A DNA stretch of 64,000 bases from Metaphire vulgaris (GCA_018105865.1 CM030859.1:8796339-8860338), one strand, 5' to 3'. Shown: positions 1-9,941, counted from the stretch's first letter. The notes: generated by a model from the letters alone, not told the origin. Program-made: numbers and translations.

Positions 1-60
1 GATGGCACGCCAAATCCAAGCCGAATTAGAGCCAGGTCAAGCCTCTAATGTGGTTTGCAT
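1..60 (-). mobile_element. Fragment of the TATAGCGCC-type retroelement 3' tail
   Basis: Closely matches the 18225-18280 block (GATGGC.CACCAAATCCAA, then TTAGAGCC.GGTCAAGCC). Elsewhere in the window that block sits beside the CTTCTATAGCGCC tail. It is cut by the window edge. Confidence 0.5.
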
Positions 61-79
61 GTGGCGCTTTAGACTGATG

Positions 80-265
80 CAGGGTTATTTCTAGGATTAT
101 CAATTTGGGGGGAGGTGTCGGTAAATTCTGGGGGTCCCCTGCCAAAAAAGTCTGACAAGCAAAAAAGTCAACCCATAGCTGAAATTGGAGGGTATTGGGG
201 GTGTCGGTCTCAAATTGGGCGGAGGGGTGTTTGAGGGTGTTAAGGGGGGTGTAAAAATATCCCTG
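80..265. mobile_element. hAT-type MITE, CAGGGATATT family
   Basis: Terminal inverted repeats CAGGGTTATTTCTA and AAAATATCCCTG. It is flanked by a perfect 8-bp target duplication gactgatg (72-79 and 266-273). The interior is G-rich with no coding capacity. Confidence 0.85.
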
Positions 266-299
266 GACTGATGACAAGTGATCAAGGGCATTTTTTATA

Positions 300-847
300 C
301 ATTAAGCGTTTTGAAAATATGGCCTCTCGTCCGAAACTCAGAGTGGCTATGTAAATAAAGTAAAGTAAAGTAAAATCTCGTGGATTTCTATAGCGCCTTG
401 GAAGCAGCACAACAGTAGCTGTTTATTCTTAGGCGCTCAGCCTCTCTTAAAATAGCTATGGGGAAGGTATGTTATCAGCCAGGCAATAGTCAACATCCAA
501 AGGGCAGTGAGGCTAAGTTGATTAAATCAATAAGACAGGAACCAGTATGCACTGTAACATGACTTTCACAGATTTTTTGTGGTTTTGTGTTAAGAGCTAT
601 GAAAATGATTGCAATGTGTTATGACTGTTATCGTTTATCTGTTATCTTTTTTTGGTTTAATAAAATTGCTTTCCTTGCAAATTCATTTTTATCTGGCACT
701 GTAACACTAAAGTTATCCTTGCTTGCTCCTTGATGTTGATTGAATGGACCATTATGGAACATTTATAATCTTATGTCCCAAAATTAGTTATATTCACATA
801 CCATGTTTTGACGCCTATAATTCCTTTTGAACATTTGCAGAATACCA
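300..847. other. Intergenic/intronic stretch with one retroelement tail
   Basis: Around 350-470 there is a (GTAAA)n run next to TTTCTATAGCGCCTTGGAA and TATTCTTAGGCGC, related to blocks near 6600 and 22650. From 480 to 847 I see no gene or named repeat. Confidence 0.4.
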
Positions 848-1073
848 AGGGGCCGTCCATAAATGACGTCACGCGATTTTGGCGGTTATTATAAGTGTAA
901 AATACGTTCAACTTTGCGGGTAACATAGCATTGCGGTATTAATAACAATATTTATTATTATGTGACGTCACATTTCTGGAACACCCCACCCCCACCCCGT
1001 CGTCACACTTCGTCACAAATGTTTGAACCCCCCCCCTAAGTGCGTGACGTCATTTATGGACGGTCTCTAAGCA
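848..1073. mobile_element. MITE with GTCCATAAATGACGTCAC termini
   Basis: Left end GGCCGTCCATAAATGACG and right end CGTCATTTATGGACGGTC are inverted copies of about 25 bp. Two more TGACGTCA palindromes lie inside. Superfamily and target duplication are unresolved. It lies just upstream of the first PINCH exon in the window. Confidence 0.65.
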
Positions 1074-1204
1074 GTAATTCGATAATTTCTGCACTTCAGT
1101 TGCCTCATTATTTTGCTAATATTACATTATTACAATGTATATGTGTGTAATTGTTGGTTGATAGAATAAAAGCAAAGCAAGTAAAACTGTTTTTTAAACT
1201 GTAG

Positions 1205-1300
1205 AGTTGAATTGAACTCGGATGCAAGGGAAGTTCAAGAGGAACTGTTATGTCTGCGATGCTTTGATCGAACTAAAGTAGCCATCTGCGGCGCATGCAG
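1205..1300 (+). CDS. LIMS1: PINCH exon a: end of LIM3 and first zinc ligands of LIM4
   Basis: Acceptor is tgtag at 1200-1204 and donor gtatgc at 1301. The first base completes a codon begun in the previous exon, outside the window. It encodes [16 protein letters not shown], a C-x2-C of LIM3 and ICGAC of LIM4, and ends after two bases of an Arg codon. An acceptor two bases later (1207) is possible without changing the frame of what follows. A further in-frame stretch of Asn/Ile past 1300 is intron translated through a (TAA)n tract. Confidence 0.88.
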
Positions 1301-1474
1301 GTATGCACATTTTACAGTAAAGTTTGATAACAACAACAATATAATAATAATAGTAATAATAATAATAATAATAATAAATTACTCTCAGCATTTAATAATC
1401 AAGTTTTCCTAGATAATTTTTGAATCCATTGATTGCTTCAACTGTTACTGCCTTTTTGTCCAAACTGTTCCATA

Positions 1475-1538
<64 letters not shown>

Positions 1539-3985
1539 GTAATAGCATGGTTTAGAGCAGTGATGGGCACAAGTTTTTATCCGAGGGCATAAAAGTGTCT
1601 GTGAAGAAGAATCAAATTTTTTTCGACATTTAGAATTAGGCCTACATTTTTAAGTAGTCTCAAAACGACTTTCCATAACGTTTTATATAGTTACTGTGCT
1701 GTGTAGGCCCAAGTAATTATTATTATAAAATATACTTGAATGTACAATATTAGAATGTAGATCAAGAAACTCACAAGTATAAGTTAAAAACAAAGTGTCA
1801 GACATAACATAAATAGGTCATCATGTAATAGTAATAAATAAGAACATTTTATTTAGACTCTAAGGGTTTTCATGGCACCAGACAGTCACCAGTGCACTGT
1901 ATGCTGTCGTAACGTGGACAGTAATGATTTACCAAGTGGTCTTGAGTGAGTCTATTTCTAAGTTTCAAAATTTATCGTGAGAACAACTGTTCACAGCAAT
2001 AAGTACTCCCAACCATACAAAGCAGTTTGTTTGCTGCCATCTTAAGTGTGGATAGGAGTACTGATTAACATCATCATCATGTGTCATCTTCATATCTGAA
2101 GGTTGACGGTCATGAGTTGTTTCCATTTCGTTCTGTCTTCAGCAATCCTTTTTAGTCTTCCGTAGTTCTTTTCCTGTATGATTAACAGTCTGCCAAAATT
2201 CAGCTGGAATAAGTTTATCATGTGATAAGTTCAATCATAATGTGCTAGACTAATATTCAATGGCCTCATGCACTAAGGTCATTCGGATCAAACGTGAATG
2301 GATTCCTAATAGGGGCCTATGTGCAGTTTCATGTTAGAAACCATTAAACCTTCCTTCAAACTCCTCCAACAAAATGTCTAACTCAGCAACAAAATCACAG
2401 TTTTCTGGATAATTTTCCTCTCCTTGCATTATTTCTCTGAGACAAGGGAAATTTGTCCAGTTCATGACAGGTAAATGTGCTTTAAACAATGTAAGTTTAC
2501 TTTTAAAAGATTTCATTGCCATAACCATATCTGGCAGATATTTATTATGGCCTTTGAGTTTCAAATTCAAGTCATTGAGATGTTTTGTGATAAAAGCTTC
2601 GCTAACCAAATGCGATCACCACACAACACCTCATGCTCTCTATTATTGTCATACAAAAATGCAAGAATTTCAGTTTTCAAACTAAAGAATATTTGAAGCA
2701 CATTTCCGCGTGACAGCCGCCTTATTTGATTGTGATAAGTGAGGTCAAGAATATTTTTCCAAGTCAACAAAAGCCGAACATTAATGCAATATCTTTTTCC
2801 AAGTCGGGGGCCGCACAAAGGGTTTCGAGGGCATGCATGGAGGCACTTTGCCCATCCCTGGTTTAGAGCATGGGTGTCTACAGAAATTTTTCCAGGGATG
2901 TGCAAAAAAGGCTTTTGTGAAGAAAGAAATGGAAAAATTTTCCAGTTGGGTGAAAAACAGGGTCATGTGATGAAAGAAACAAAAAACACAATACAGGGCT
3001 ATCAAGATCTAATGGACTAATTAGAAATTATTTAGCGCTACAAGAAAGTTCATCGGATTCTTATATACAATTCATACTTTAATTTAGTATTATAGGCTAC
3101 TTTTTTAGTATTTTACTTTTTTCACAGCTTCACAATTTTTTCAGGAGGGTGTAAATGCACCCCCTTGCACTCCATCCGGACGCCCATGATTTAGAGTGGT
3201 TCAGTGGGATCTGTCCTGTGTGAGAACCACCATAAATTTAATTACGTTCAAATCATTAGTGATTCATATGTTGTTGATTTTTGTCAGTTTCGACAATTTA
3301 TCAATAAATTTCAAATCAGAATTGAGTATCGAAGCCAACTCAGCCAACCATGATTATGTTATATACAAACAAAAAATGTATGAAGCTTGCATGCAGGAAA
3401 TGCACTGGCAAAAATTGCAGTTGAGCCCAAATTGTGGGTCGCGACCCTAAAGTGGGTCGCAGGGTTCAGTCTAAAGGGTCGCGGGGTAACGTGAAATTAG
3501 ATTAAAAAGCTTCATTTTCTAACCAATACCACAATGTCACAAGCCTTGAAAGTTGCAAGTAAGTTTAGGTTTTAAGAAATTTATATGCCTGCCATCCGCC
3601 CTACGAGGCTTAGGCCTACATTAAAATGACTATTGTTTTATCAAATTTTAGTTGACAATAACTTTGCAGGGTCGCAGTATGTTACAAAGCCTCTGGTGTG
3701 GTAGCAGTTCCAAAGCATTTAGCAAACCCTGTCCTTTAGTACTTTTTCAATTGAATCTTGTTTCACAATAACGCAAGGAAAGCCTAATCGGACCATTTTG
3801 CTGTGAAACTCCACTTCCTCGTAAATTGGTATCTTCCGGCGGTTAAGCGATTTTGCCATACTCATATGACTTCTAAGACGCGTAAGAAAGGTATGTTTCT
3901 GGCAAAATTTTGAAAAGATGATTTTCAAGAAATTTCAATATCCATTTCTCTCGTTTTGACTTATTTGACAAAAACATGAATAATT

Positions 3986-4040
<55 letters not shown>

Positions 4041-5618
4041 ATATTTTCATTCGAATTGAATCAGAGCATTTGCTTTTGCCATTATTCAAAACTCAGAAGA
4101 TTCTTCTCAACAAGCGTTCGCCAGATGGCCTAATGCATATTTTGATATTGCGTGCTATATGTTTAGGGTCACAGCACGTTACGAAACAGCTGAAGTGGGC
4201 CGCGGTTCCACACTGTTTGGGAAACCCTACCCACCCACTCCCAATTACTCGACGGCTTTGCTCAAGTATCACAAACTGTAGCATAATTTGGAGTTAATAT
4301 ATATTAACTCCCATATAATAATAACTCCCCAGTCATTATTATATACATAATAAAAACTGCCCCGTCATTATTATGTATATAATAATAACTGGGAGTCATT
4401 ATTACCGTATATGGGAGTCATTATTATATACTATGCCGGTTCCAGCCTGAATAGGGGAAGTAGGGGGGGGTTGGGCTGCCCCGTATTATGTATATAATAA
4501 ACTGTGGAGTCATTATTATATGGGGTCATTATTATATACTATACCGGTCCCAGTCTGAATAGGGATAACTTGTCATTTGATGTGTTATAAGGTTGATGTT
4601 CAATGTTGTAGGCGTCCAATTGAAGAACGCATTGTTCACGCTCTTGGTAAAACATGGCATGTTGAGGTGAGACAGCATTGTACTTGCATATTAAACTTAA
4701 ATTTTATTGTACTTTTCTGCTTTATGCAAGACCATTGGGGGCGGAAGATGGCAGAGTGGGTTACGCGCTGAAGCGTCAGGCTGACGGAACGGGTTCAAGC
4801 CCCGTTAGTGCCCCTAGTCACTAGTGGCTTTCACACAGGCAGTAATGCTTTCTAGGCCACTTTAAATCATGCTAAGTTCAATGCTGTATTGCTCAGAGCA
4901 TTTGCTGAACTGAACTTTGTCTTCATCTATGATCCATTCCATTATAAGTCCTGGCTCTGCTCAAACTCTTATTAAGCGCTCTAGATTAAATTTCAATTTA
5001 AAAACGATTAGATTAAATAGGCCACAGTTCTTCACATATGTCACAAAACTACAGGACAGTGATATTGTCAGTTAATTTAATCAGTAGTTTTTTTGTCATT
5101 TAATCAGATTATTTTCATATCTCATTGTGTCCAGTCTTTATGAGATTCTATTCTGTTGCTCTCTTGCTTTTGTCACTTATTTTCGTAAATTACTTCAATT
5201 ATTTAAAGGCAGAACCCCTTATCACTTTATAGCATAGCATCTGTCGTTGATTTTAGCACTTTGTATGTGCCATGTGCGAGAAACCGTTTCATAGCAATCA
5301 TCATTATGAAAAAGGAGACAAAGCATACTGTGAGATACACTATCATCAGGTAATTATACATAATTATACATATGTATAATGCGTACATTGATCATATTGA
5401 AAACTAATGATAGTAATGATCCTAGTGATGGTGATAATAGCAGTAGTAGTAGTAGTGGTGGTGATGGTGGGTGGTGGTACTAGAGGTAGCAGTAGTAGTA
5501 ATTGTAGTAGTATTTGTAGCAACAGTAGTAGTAGTAGTAGTAATAGTAGTAGTACTATAGTAGTAGTAGTAGTACAAATAATAATATAGTAATAGTAGTT
5601 GTAGTAGCAGTAATAATA

Positions 5619-5671
<53 letters not shown>

Positions 5672-7108
5672 CCTTGATGTGGCTTGTCTTGTCTTTAACC
5701 GTCTTGCTCTGAAGATTGGCAGCATTGTGGACTGCCTTCTTCCAAGTGTTACGGTCTTCTGCTGTTCTTGTCGCCTGCTCTATAGTGAGTCCTGTCCATT
5801 CTTTTGTGTCGTCTTCCCACTTTTTTCTTGGTCTACCTCCTCTTTTTCGTGATCCTAGCAGTGTACCTTGTATTATTTCTTTCTCTATAGACAGTCCTGT
5901 TTTGTTCGCAAAATATGTCCCCAATAATTCAGCTTTCTTTTTCTGTTTCCATTAGGGTTCTTTAAACTCCTGCTTTTTCAATTACTCGCTAATTTATGCC
6001 TTGGCTACTTACTATCTATTACAAGTCACCAGTTGGGCCCTTAATGCTACATACATTAAACAAGCATGATTTTTTTTGCCAAATCCTAAACAAAGAACTC
6101 AATTAATGTGGAATCAATTATAGAATATCAAAAATACTGTGTGGAAATATAATTGGGCATAATTGTCAAATGTACCCCATTAGTTCCCTCTCTGACACCC
6201 AATTGAGAATCATGAACCTCGAAACTGTTATCAAAACCATTTTTGAACAATCAACAAACTCCACATCTTTATTTATCAGTTGAACTCGACACGTCAACTA
6301 ATTGCCAGCATTTTGGGGACTATTAGACTAAAATAGACTAAGTCTATTACTGCTGTGGTCTAGAAGTTAGAACTCCCCTTCCTCACGTTTGATCTTTTGA
6401 TATTGGGTACTGGGCGGTTACTCGTTCAATTGGTACTTTCCTATTTAGTTGAAGGCATCAGTAGATCAGTAGCTTGTAATAACATTTGAAGAACAAGTCT
6501 AATATGATCATGCTTGAACCAATCTAAAGCAGTACCCGATATGCTTAACCAGTTTTCAAGTCTATGGAGAAGGATTGCATGATCTGTAGATTAAGCACTT
6601 GAGAATAAGCAGGTACTACGGTGACTGCTTCCAAAAGCGCTATAGAAATTGATGACATTTTGCTCACCTACTCACTTAATCTGTACTACTAATTTGTAGG
6701 TTCAATATATTGCATTGCATTTTTCTTCTAGCTCTATGGAAATACCTGCTTTGTTTGCAACTCGGTCATTATTGGAGAAGGTAAGGGCACTGCATGAAAT
6801 ATACATCATATCCAACAATTTCTTTTTGCTTATAATCTAATATTATAATTTCCAGAATTAATAAATTCAAAAATTTCAAAGAGAGCCATAAATTTAGCTT
6901 TTACCAGTGTTACAGCATTGCCTAATCACTTGGTCAAATCGTCAGGGAGAAGAGAGAGACATTCAGTTATGTGTGTTTTGATCAAAGTTTTTTTAAATTT
7001 CAGTTTTCTCAGCTTTGAATAAAAGTTGGTGCGTCGATCATTTTGCCTGCGCCATATGTGACAAAAAATTGAAACAAAAGTGAGACATTTCAAATCTTGA
7101 TCATGTTT

Positions 7109-7151
<43 letters not shown>

Positions 7152-8367
7152 CGATGACACAAGTTCATTATGTAAAAGAGTTATATTTTAGTTTTTAATT
7201 AATCTAAAACATTTACTGTCTTATCATCATCATTTTGTTCCATCAAGTCAACTTTGACTCTACTTTCTTCCATTTTCCTCCTAGCATAATCTCATTTTCT
7301 GTGGTGTCATTGGTTCTCACTGTGTATCCAAAATTTCTCAGTTTCTGTCTCATCATTTTAGCTTCTATAGTGTCATGCCTGGTTGAATTTCTTCTATGAT
7401 CTATTCAGTTGCTAATCTAGACTCCTGGACTCCAGAGGGGACTGACAAGGCCGGGGGAAGTCAGCTAGGGGGCTTGGGGAAGCGCTGTAAGTTGATATAG
7501 TATGCCAAAATTTCCCGAGGGAATTTGAAATTTTCGGAGGAAAATGCGCAATTTTACCATCCGGAAAAGGCCTAGATTAAACCCTGGATCTATTTGTGTG
7601 TTCTTTTTGTTGTCCACGTCACTGTCCTATAGTAAATAGTTAACCCGCTTGAGAAATTAAAAATGTAGAACAGTATTCCTATTCTTTCCTAAATATTAAA
7701 TTTTTGATAATTTAAAAACCAAATGCAGTCTGTCTCTCAAATACCTTCCTGGTTACCATTATAACTAGGTTTCTTAGTATCAGGATTATTTCAAGGATTA
7801 TCAATATGGGGGGTGTCAGTAAATTCTGGTGGTCCCCTGCCAAAATAGTCTGACAAGCAAAAAGGTCATCCCAGCTGAGATTTGGGAGGGTATTTGGGGG
7901 TGTCGGTCCCAAATTGGGGTGTTGGGCTGGGGTTTTAGGGGTGTGTGAAACAGTGTTTATTCTAGCCACCTTGACATTGGGAGGATTTTGAAATGTTTGG
8001 GGGGGACAAGGTCTGAGTCTCCACACTTTGGAGGGGAATTTCCATCCCCAGCCAACATATAAAAAATTGGGGGGGATTTTAAAACTGGGGGGAATTCCCC
8101 CAGAGAAGGCCTAGAATAAACACTGTGTGTGTAAATATTCCTGCTTAGTATACATTTCTGCTGTACATTGAAAAATGATTTGCTAAATGTCTGCGTGCAT
8201 TTGGAGATGTTAAGATTTTAAAAACTACCTGTTGCAGAACACCGTTTTACGAATTTGACAAAAAGCCAGCCTGTAAGAAATGCTACAAGAAACTGCCATC
8301 GGAGTTACGAAAACGACTCAAGAACGAGTCCAAGCAAACCAAAACGAAGTCGAACTTCTGTTTATAA
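1205..8367 (+). CDS. LIMS1: PINCH/LIMS LIM-domain adaptor gene, 3' six exons (partial)
   Basis: Six exons join in frame into about 165 codons: 1205-1300, 4612-4666, 5257-5349, 6732-6780, 7004-7079 and 8238-8367 (stop TAA 8365-8367). Every intron is GT-AG and all phases agree. The product reads like PINCH from mid-LIM3 onward. Motifs seen are [17 protein letters not shown] then [21 protein letters not shown] (LIM4), [28 protein letters not shown] (LIM5), KPACKKCY and the basic end [10 protein letters not shown]. In the known family PINCH is a five-LIM cytoplasmic adaptor that binds integrin-linked kinase through LIM1 and joins parvin at cell-matrix adhesions; LIM4 recruits Nck-type adaptors. 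LIM1, LIM2 and the first half of LIM3 must lie left of base 1. The tail after LIM5 is short, Lys/Asn-rich and ends NFCL. The introns are full of transposons. Assignment is confident; orthology to LIMS1 versus LIMS2 is not meaningful outside vertebrates. Confidence 0.93.
1335..1540. repeat. Two (TAA)n microsatellites
   Basis: Runs at about 1340-1376 and 1475-1540 in PINCH intron a-b, separated by unique sequence. Confidence 0.9.
2064..2225 (-). mobile_element. RTE-like LINE C-terminal tail fragment
   Basis: The minus-strand translation contains [15 protein letters not shown] followed by a Leu/Ile tail and a (CATCAT)n end. A.DR..W is typical of the extreme C-terminus of many non-LTR retrotransposon polyproteins. 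Confidence 0.45.
2334..2725 (-). pseudogene. hAT transposase fragment, frameshifted
   Basis: Frame one (2725-2567) reads [17 protein letters not shown] and [11 protein letters not shown] second frame (2609-2334) continues [16 protein letters not shown], then [15 protein letters not shown]. This order (LSRG.VL..FF.L..EI, then HLNDLNL.L.G, then F..KL.LF) is that of the hAT transposase lineage that gave rise to GTF2IRD2/FAM200-type proteins. It lacks the N-terminal zinc finger and most of the catalytic core. The strand is opposite to the host PINCH gene. Confidence 0.72.
2869..3188. mobile_element. MITE, CATGGGCGTCCG family
   Basis: Ends CATGGGTGTCTACAG and CCGGACGCCCATG. Flanks are gtttagag (2861-2868) and atttagag (3189-3196), 7 of 8 identical. 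It is inserted directly beside the hAT copy at 1558-2860. Confidence 0.8.
3190..3240. mobile_element. LINE 3'-end fragment (GTGGTTCAGTGGG motif)
   Basis: AGTGGTTCAGTGGGATCTGT then GTGTGAGAACCACC recurs at 42367-42410 and 44656-44695. The last copy adjoins a LINE C-terminus. Confidence 0.5.
3424..4228 (+). mobile_element. hAT MITE, GGGTCGCGACCC family, copy A
   Basis: Starts near GTGGGTCGCGACCC and ends GGCCGCGGTTCC then TTTGGGAAACCC. It is about 0.8 kb, in PINCH intron a-b. A (TA)n run at 3991-4037 has expanded inside it. Six related copies occur in this window. Confidence 0.8.
3990..4037. repeat. (TA)n microsatellite inside copy A
   Basis: About 24 uninterrupted TA units between two copies of the word GCCATAT. 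Confidence 0.95.
4294..4560. repeat. Local repeat of GGGAGTCATTATTATAT units
   Basis: Irregular copies of GGAGTCATTATTATATA and its near reverse complement (TATAATAATAACTCCC), plus two copies of GGT.CCAG.CTGAATAGGG. The block can fold extensively. No element boundaries were recognised. Confidence 0.6.
4612..4666 (+). CDS. LIMS1: PINCH exon b: middle of LIM4
   Basis: A small 55-base exon between acceptor gttgtag (ends 4611) and donor gtgaga (4667). The first base completes Arg. Then come 18 codons reading [18 protein letters not shown], the conserved loop and Trp-His of LIM4 zinc finger 1. It ends in phase 0. Confidence 0.9.
4737..4990 (+). mobile_element. Class II tRNA-derived repeat (SINE-like)
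   Basis: The head 4737-4815 looks like a Ser/Leu-type tRNA. GGGGGCG pairs with TGCCCCT. An A-box-like TGGCAGAGTGGG is followed by a variable-arm hairpin CGTCA/TGACG and a B-box GGTTCAAGCC. Three extra bases before the 3' acceptor strand and a poor anticodon arm argue against a working tRNA. The body runs into unique-looking sequence. It sits in PINCH intron b-c. Confidence 0.55.
5257..5349 (+). CDS. LIMS1: PINCH exon c: second half of LIM4
   Basis: 31 codons in phase 0, between ttttag (ends 5256) and gtaatt (5350). They encode [18 protein letters not shown] and AYCEIHYHQ, supplying the C-x2-C and C-x2-H ligands of the second LIM4 finger. Confidence 0.92.
5428..5671. repeat. (AGT)n/(AAT)n trinucleotide field
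   Basis: Degenerate AGT units (5428-5600) pass into pure AAT (5614-5671). It directly abuts the 3' end of the antisense LINE fragment at 5674-5945, so it is probably that element's tail. Confidence 0.9.
5674..5945 (-). mobile_element. RTE-like LINE C-terminal fragment
   Basis: The minus-strand product contains [37 protein letters not shown] and [18 protein letters not shown]. The G(R/K)P(R)..W.DD...W.G and A.DR..W blocks are the standard end of retroelement endonuclease-RT proteins. It lies in PINCH intron c-d and is antisense to the gene. Confidence 0.68.
6590..6665. mobile_element. SINE/LINE tail with CGCTATAGAAATT
   Basis: AGAATAAGCAGGTACTAC then TTCCAAAAGCGCTATAGA resembles 22640-22700 (AATAAGCAGCTACTAC, TTCCAAAGCGCTATAT). 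It is a dispersed tail module. Confidence 0.5.
6732..6780 (+). CDS. LIMS1: PINCH exon d: start of LIM5
   Basis: 49 bases between cttctag (ends 6731) and gtaagg (6781). They encode [16 protein letters not shown] plus one base. C-x2-C of CFVC is the first zinc pair of LIM5. Confidence 0.92.
7004..7079 (+). CDS. LIMS1: PINCH exon e: middle of LIM5
   Basis: Between tttcag (ends 7003) and gtgaga (7080). It encodes [19 protein letters not shown] followed by DKKLKQ. A His stands where human PINCH1 has Cys in the WCVNCF motif, giving the more canonical LIM zinc ligand. Confidence 0.92.
7110..7152. repeat. (GAT)n microsatellite
   Basis: About 14 units just downstream of PINCH exon e. Confidence 0.95.
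7215..7400 (-). mobile_element. Possible LINE C-terminal fragment
   Basis: An open minus-strand stretch reads [20 protein letters not shown] then NEIMLGGKW. It resembles the region before the RGRPR motif of endonuclease-RT proteins, but the RGRPR block itself is not visible. Confidence 0.4.
7406..7586. mobile_element. hAT-type MITE, CAGTGTTTAATCTAG family
   Basis: Left end CAGTTGCTAATCTAGACTCC, right end GGCCTAGATTAAACCCTG. Perfect 8-bp duplication gatctatt at 7398-7405 and 7587-7594. It lies in the last PINCH intron. Confidence 0.85.
7781..8143. mobile_element. hAT-type MITE, CAGGGATATT family, with nested insertion
   Basis: Ends CAGGATTATTTCAAGG and AAATATTCCTG. Perfect duplication cttagtat at 7773-7780 and 8144-8151. 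A second MITE (7951-8125) sits inside it. Confidence 0.85.
7951..8125. mobile_element. hAT-type MITE, CAGTGTTTATTCTAG family, nested
   Basis: Ends CAGTGTTTATTCTAGCC and GGCCTAGAATAAACACTG, perfectly inverted over 15 bp. It is flanked by an imperfect gtgtgaaa/gtgtgtaaa repeat inside the older element. Confidence 0.82.
8238..8367 (+). CDS. LIMS1: PINCH terminal exon with stop codon
   Basis: Acceptor gttgcag ends at 8237. The first base completes a Lys codon, followed by [19 protein letters not shown], then [15 protein letters not shown] and a short tail ending NFCL and TAA (8365-8367). The last LIM5 zinc ligands are in CKKC. The 3' UTR probably continues to the right. No convincing AATAAA was pinned down before the MITE at 8812. 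Confidence 0.9.
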
Positions 8368-8369
8368 AA

Positions 8370-8811
8370 TTGCATGTTGTTGTTTGAAACGTCTGCTCAA
8401 TGCTGCATTGTACCTGTTATACCAACAAGAACTTAAGCCTGTACACCAATTTATTCATCAAAGTACAACACTGTGTCTCTGAAATAAGGAAGTCCCTAAG
8501 CATATTAGGCCTACAATAGCTACATGTACCTCAAACTTTTCACCGATTTAAACAAAAGTTTAAATACATAAAGATACATCTATTTTTGTGTCATTGGCGC
8601 AGATATTCATTAGAATTCGTTTACTCGTCCGAGCGCTTACAACTTTTGCAGTCACTGTCACAGATTACATACAGTTTTCTGCCTACTTATTTTCTGACGC
8701 CATTTTCTACATCGTTAAGTCACTAAGTGTGTTGACAAACAAGCAAAAATGTTATCAAAGGAAGATCACGTTCAATTTAATTTTATGTTAGAATTGACAT
8801 GAGGTATGGGG
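8370..8811. other. Probable PINCH 3' UTR and flank
   Basis: Unique AT-rich sequence with no recognisable repeat or further coding exon. Open frames here show no family resemblance. Confidence 0.4.
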
Positions 8812-9190
8812 CTGTCCATTAATTATGTCAACAATTTTTGACTCCCCCTTGTCAACTTTCAGTTACCCCCCCATAATTATGTCAAAAACTTTTGACCCCT
8901 CCCCCAAGATCAATGACAGGTCCCAATAACAAGGTTATTATTTTTGGCAGTGATGACCATTTTTTCTCCTTTTTGCTCACAAGTGTCAAAATGTGATGGT
9001 GATGACCTTTTTGCCATGCTTTTTCCATTGTAATAAGTAGTATTCTATGACAATTTTCTAGTTTTTGATTATTTGTAAAAAGTGAAATTGTTGACGTCAA
9101 CTTCTCTTGACCCTCCTCCCCCTGTCAACAACTGTCAAACTTTTTCAAACCCCCTCCCCTAAATTGTTGACGTAATTAAAGGACAGCCCT
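8812..9190. mobile_element. MITE with GGGCTGTCCATTAATTATGTCA termini
   Basis: Left GGGCTGTCCATTAATT and right AATTAAAGGACAGCCC are inverted copies. Several GTCAAC/GTTGAC words recur inside. Flanks share tatg. It is a relative of the 848-1073 type. Confidence 0.7.
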
Positions 9191-9553
9191 ATGGAATTTT
9201 AAAAAATGATAAATGATTAATTAGCATTATTTTTCATCATTATCAAAGGGTTTCCTTTTTCCGGACACAGTGCATAGGCCTATGGCCCGAAACAAGTATT
9301 CTCCGTTCATCATATATGATTTTACCAAACATTCTAGCAAAACTTTCTAATGAATAATGTGTACACAAAGTCACAAACCAATTTGTGTGAAACGTAAAAC
9401 TTGATGCTATAGGCTACGTTGTGTAACTTTCAAGACTCTGTTTGAAGATCGTGTTCTAACAAAATTCCATACAATCTCAAGTAGTTTTTCCACAAAATTC
9501 CTAGTAAACAGAATTTTTTCTACAAAACGTTACATTCATAGTGGAGGGAACGA
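9191..9553. other. No feature recognised
   Basis: Unique AT-rich sequence without coding signal or recognisable repeat. Confidence 0.4.
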
Positions 9554-9561
9554 GTTGATCC

Positions 9562-9941
9562 CAGTGTTTAATCTAGACTCTGGACTCCGGGCAGTCCGGG
9601 GAGAAACTGACAAGGCCGGGGGAAAGTCAGTTAGGGGGCTGCTGTTAGTTGATGTATGCAGTGGCGGCTCTAGGACTTGGCAAGTGGGGGGGGCCGTTGG
9701 GGTGGCAACTTCTAATCATGGGGGGCCAACCATATGTTGTTTAATGTATGTAGCATTAAGTATAGGGTCCCAACTGGGGGGGCCACCGGGGGGCCAGACA
9801 CTCAATAGGGGGCACGGGGCCCCTCTGCCCCTTCCGGTGGAGCCGCCACTGGATGTATGCAAAAATTTCCGGTGGGGAATTTGAAATTTTCGGGGGGATT
9901 TCTGAGCATTTCTCCCCGGAAACGGCCTAGATTAAACCCTG
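9562..9941. mobile_element. hAT-type MITE, CAGTGTTTAATCTAG family, interrupted
   Basis: Ends CAGTGTTTAATCTAGAC and GGCCTAGATTAAACCCTG. Perfect 8-bp duplication gttgatcc at 9554-9561 and 9942-9949. A second MITE is inserted at 9659-9851. Confidence 0.9.
9659..9851. mobile_element. hAT-type MITE, CAGTGGCGGCTC family, nested
   Basis: Ends CAGTGGCGGCTCTA and TGGAGCCGCCACTG. Perfect 8-bp duplication gatgtatg at 9651-9658 and 9852-9859, inside the older element. Confidence 0.92.

Larger units (their letters stand above)
1558..2860 (-). mobile_element. hAT transposon copy with broken transposase
   Basis: Ends CAGTGATGGGCA and TGCCCATCCCTG. A perfect 8-bp duplication gtttagag stands at 1550-1557 and 2861-2868. 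It contains transposase remnants on the minus strand (2334-2725) and a LINE tail fragment near 2064-2225. At about 1.3 kb it is an internally deleted, degenerate copy. Confidence 0.85.

Noticed and set aside
3719..3928. 69-codon minus-strand frame
   Set aside because: Lies inside hAT MITE copy A; equivalent regions of the other copies are not open in the same frame.
4737..4815. Functional tRNA-Ser or tRNA-Leu gene
   Set aside because: Three unpaired bases stand between the T arm and the 3' acceptor strand and there is no good anticodon stem; a SINE-like pseudo-tRNA is the better call.
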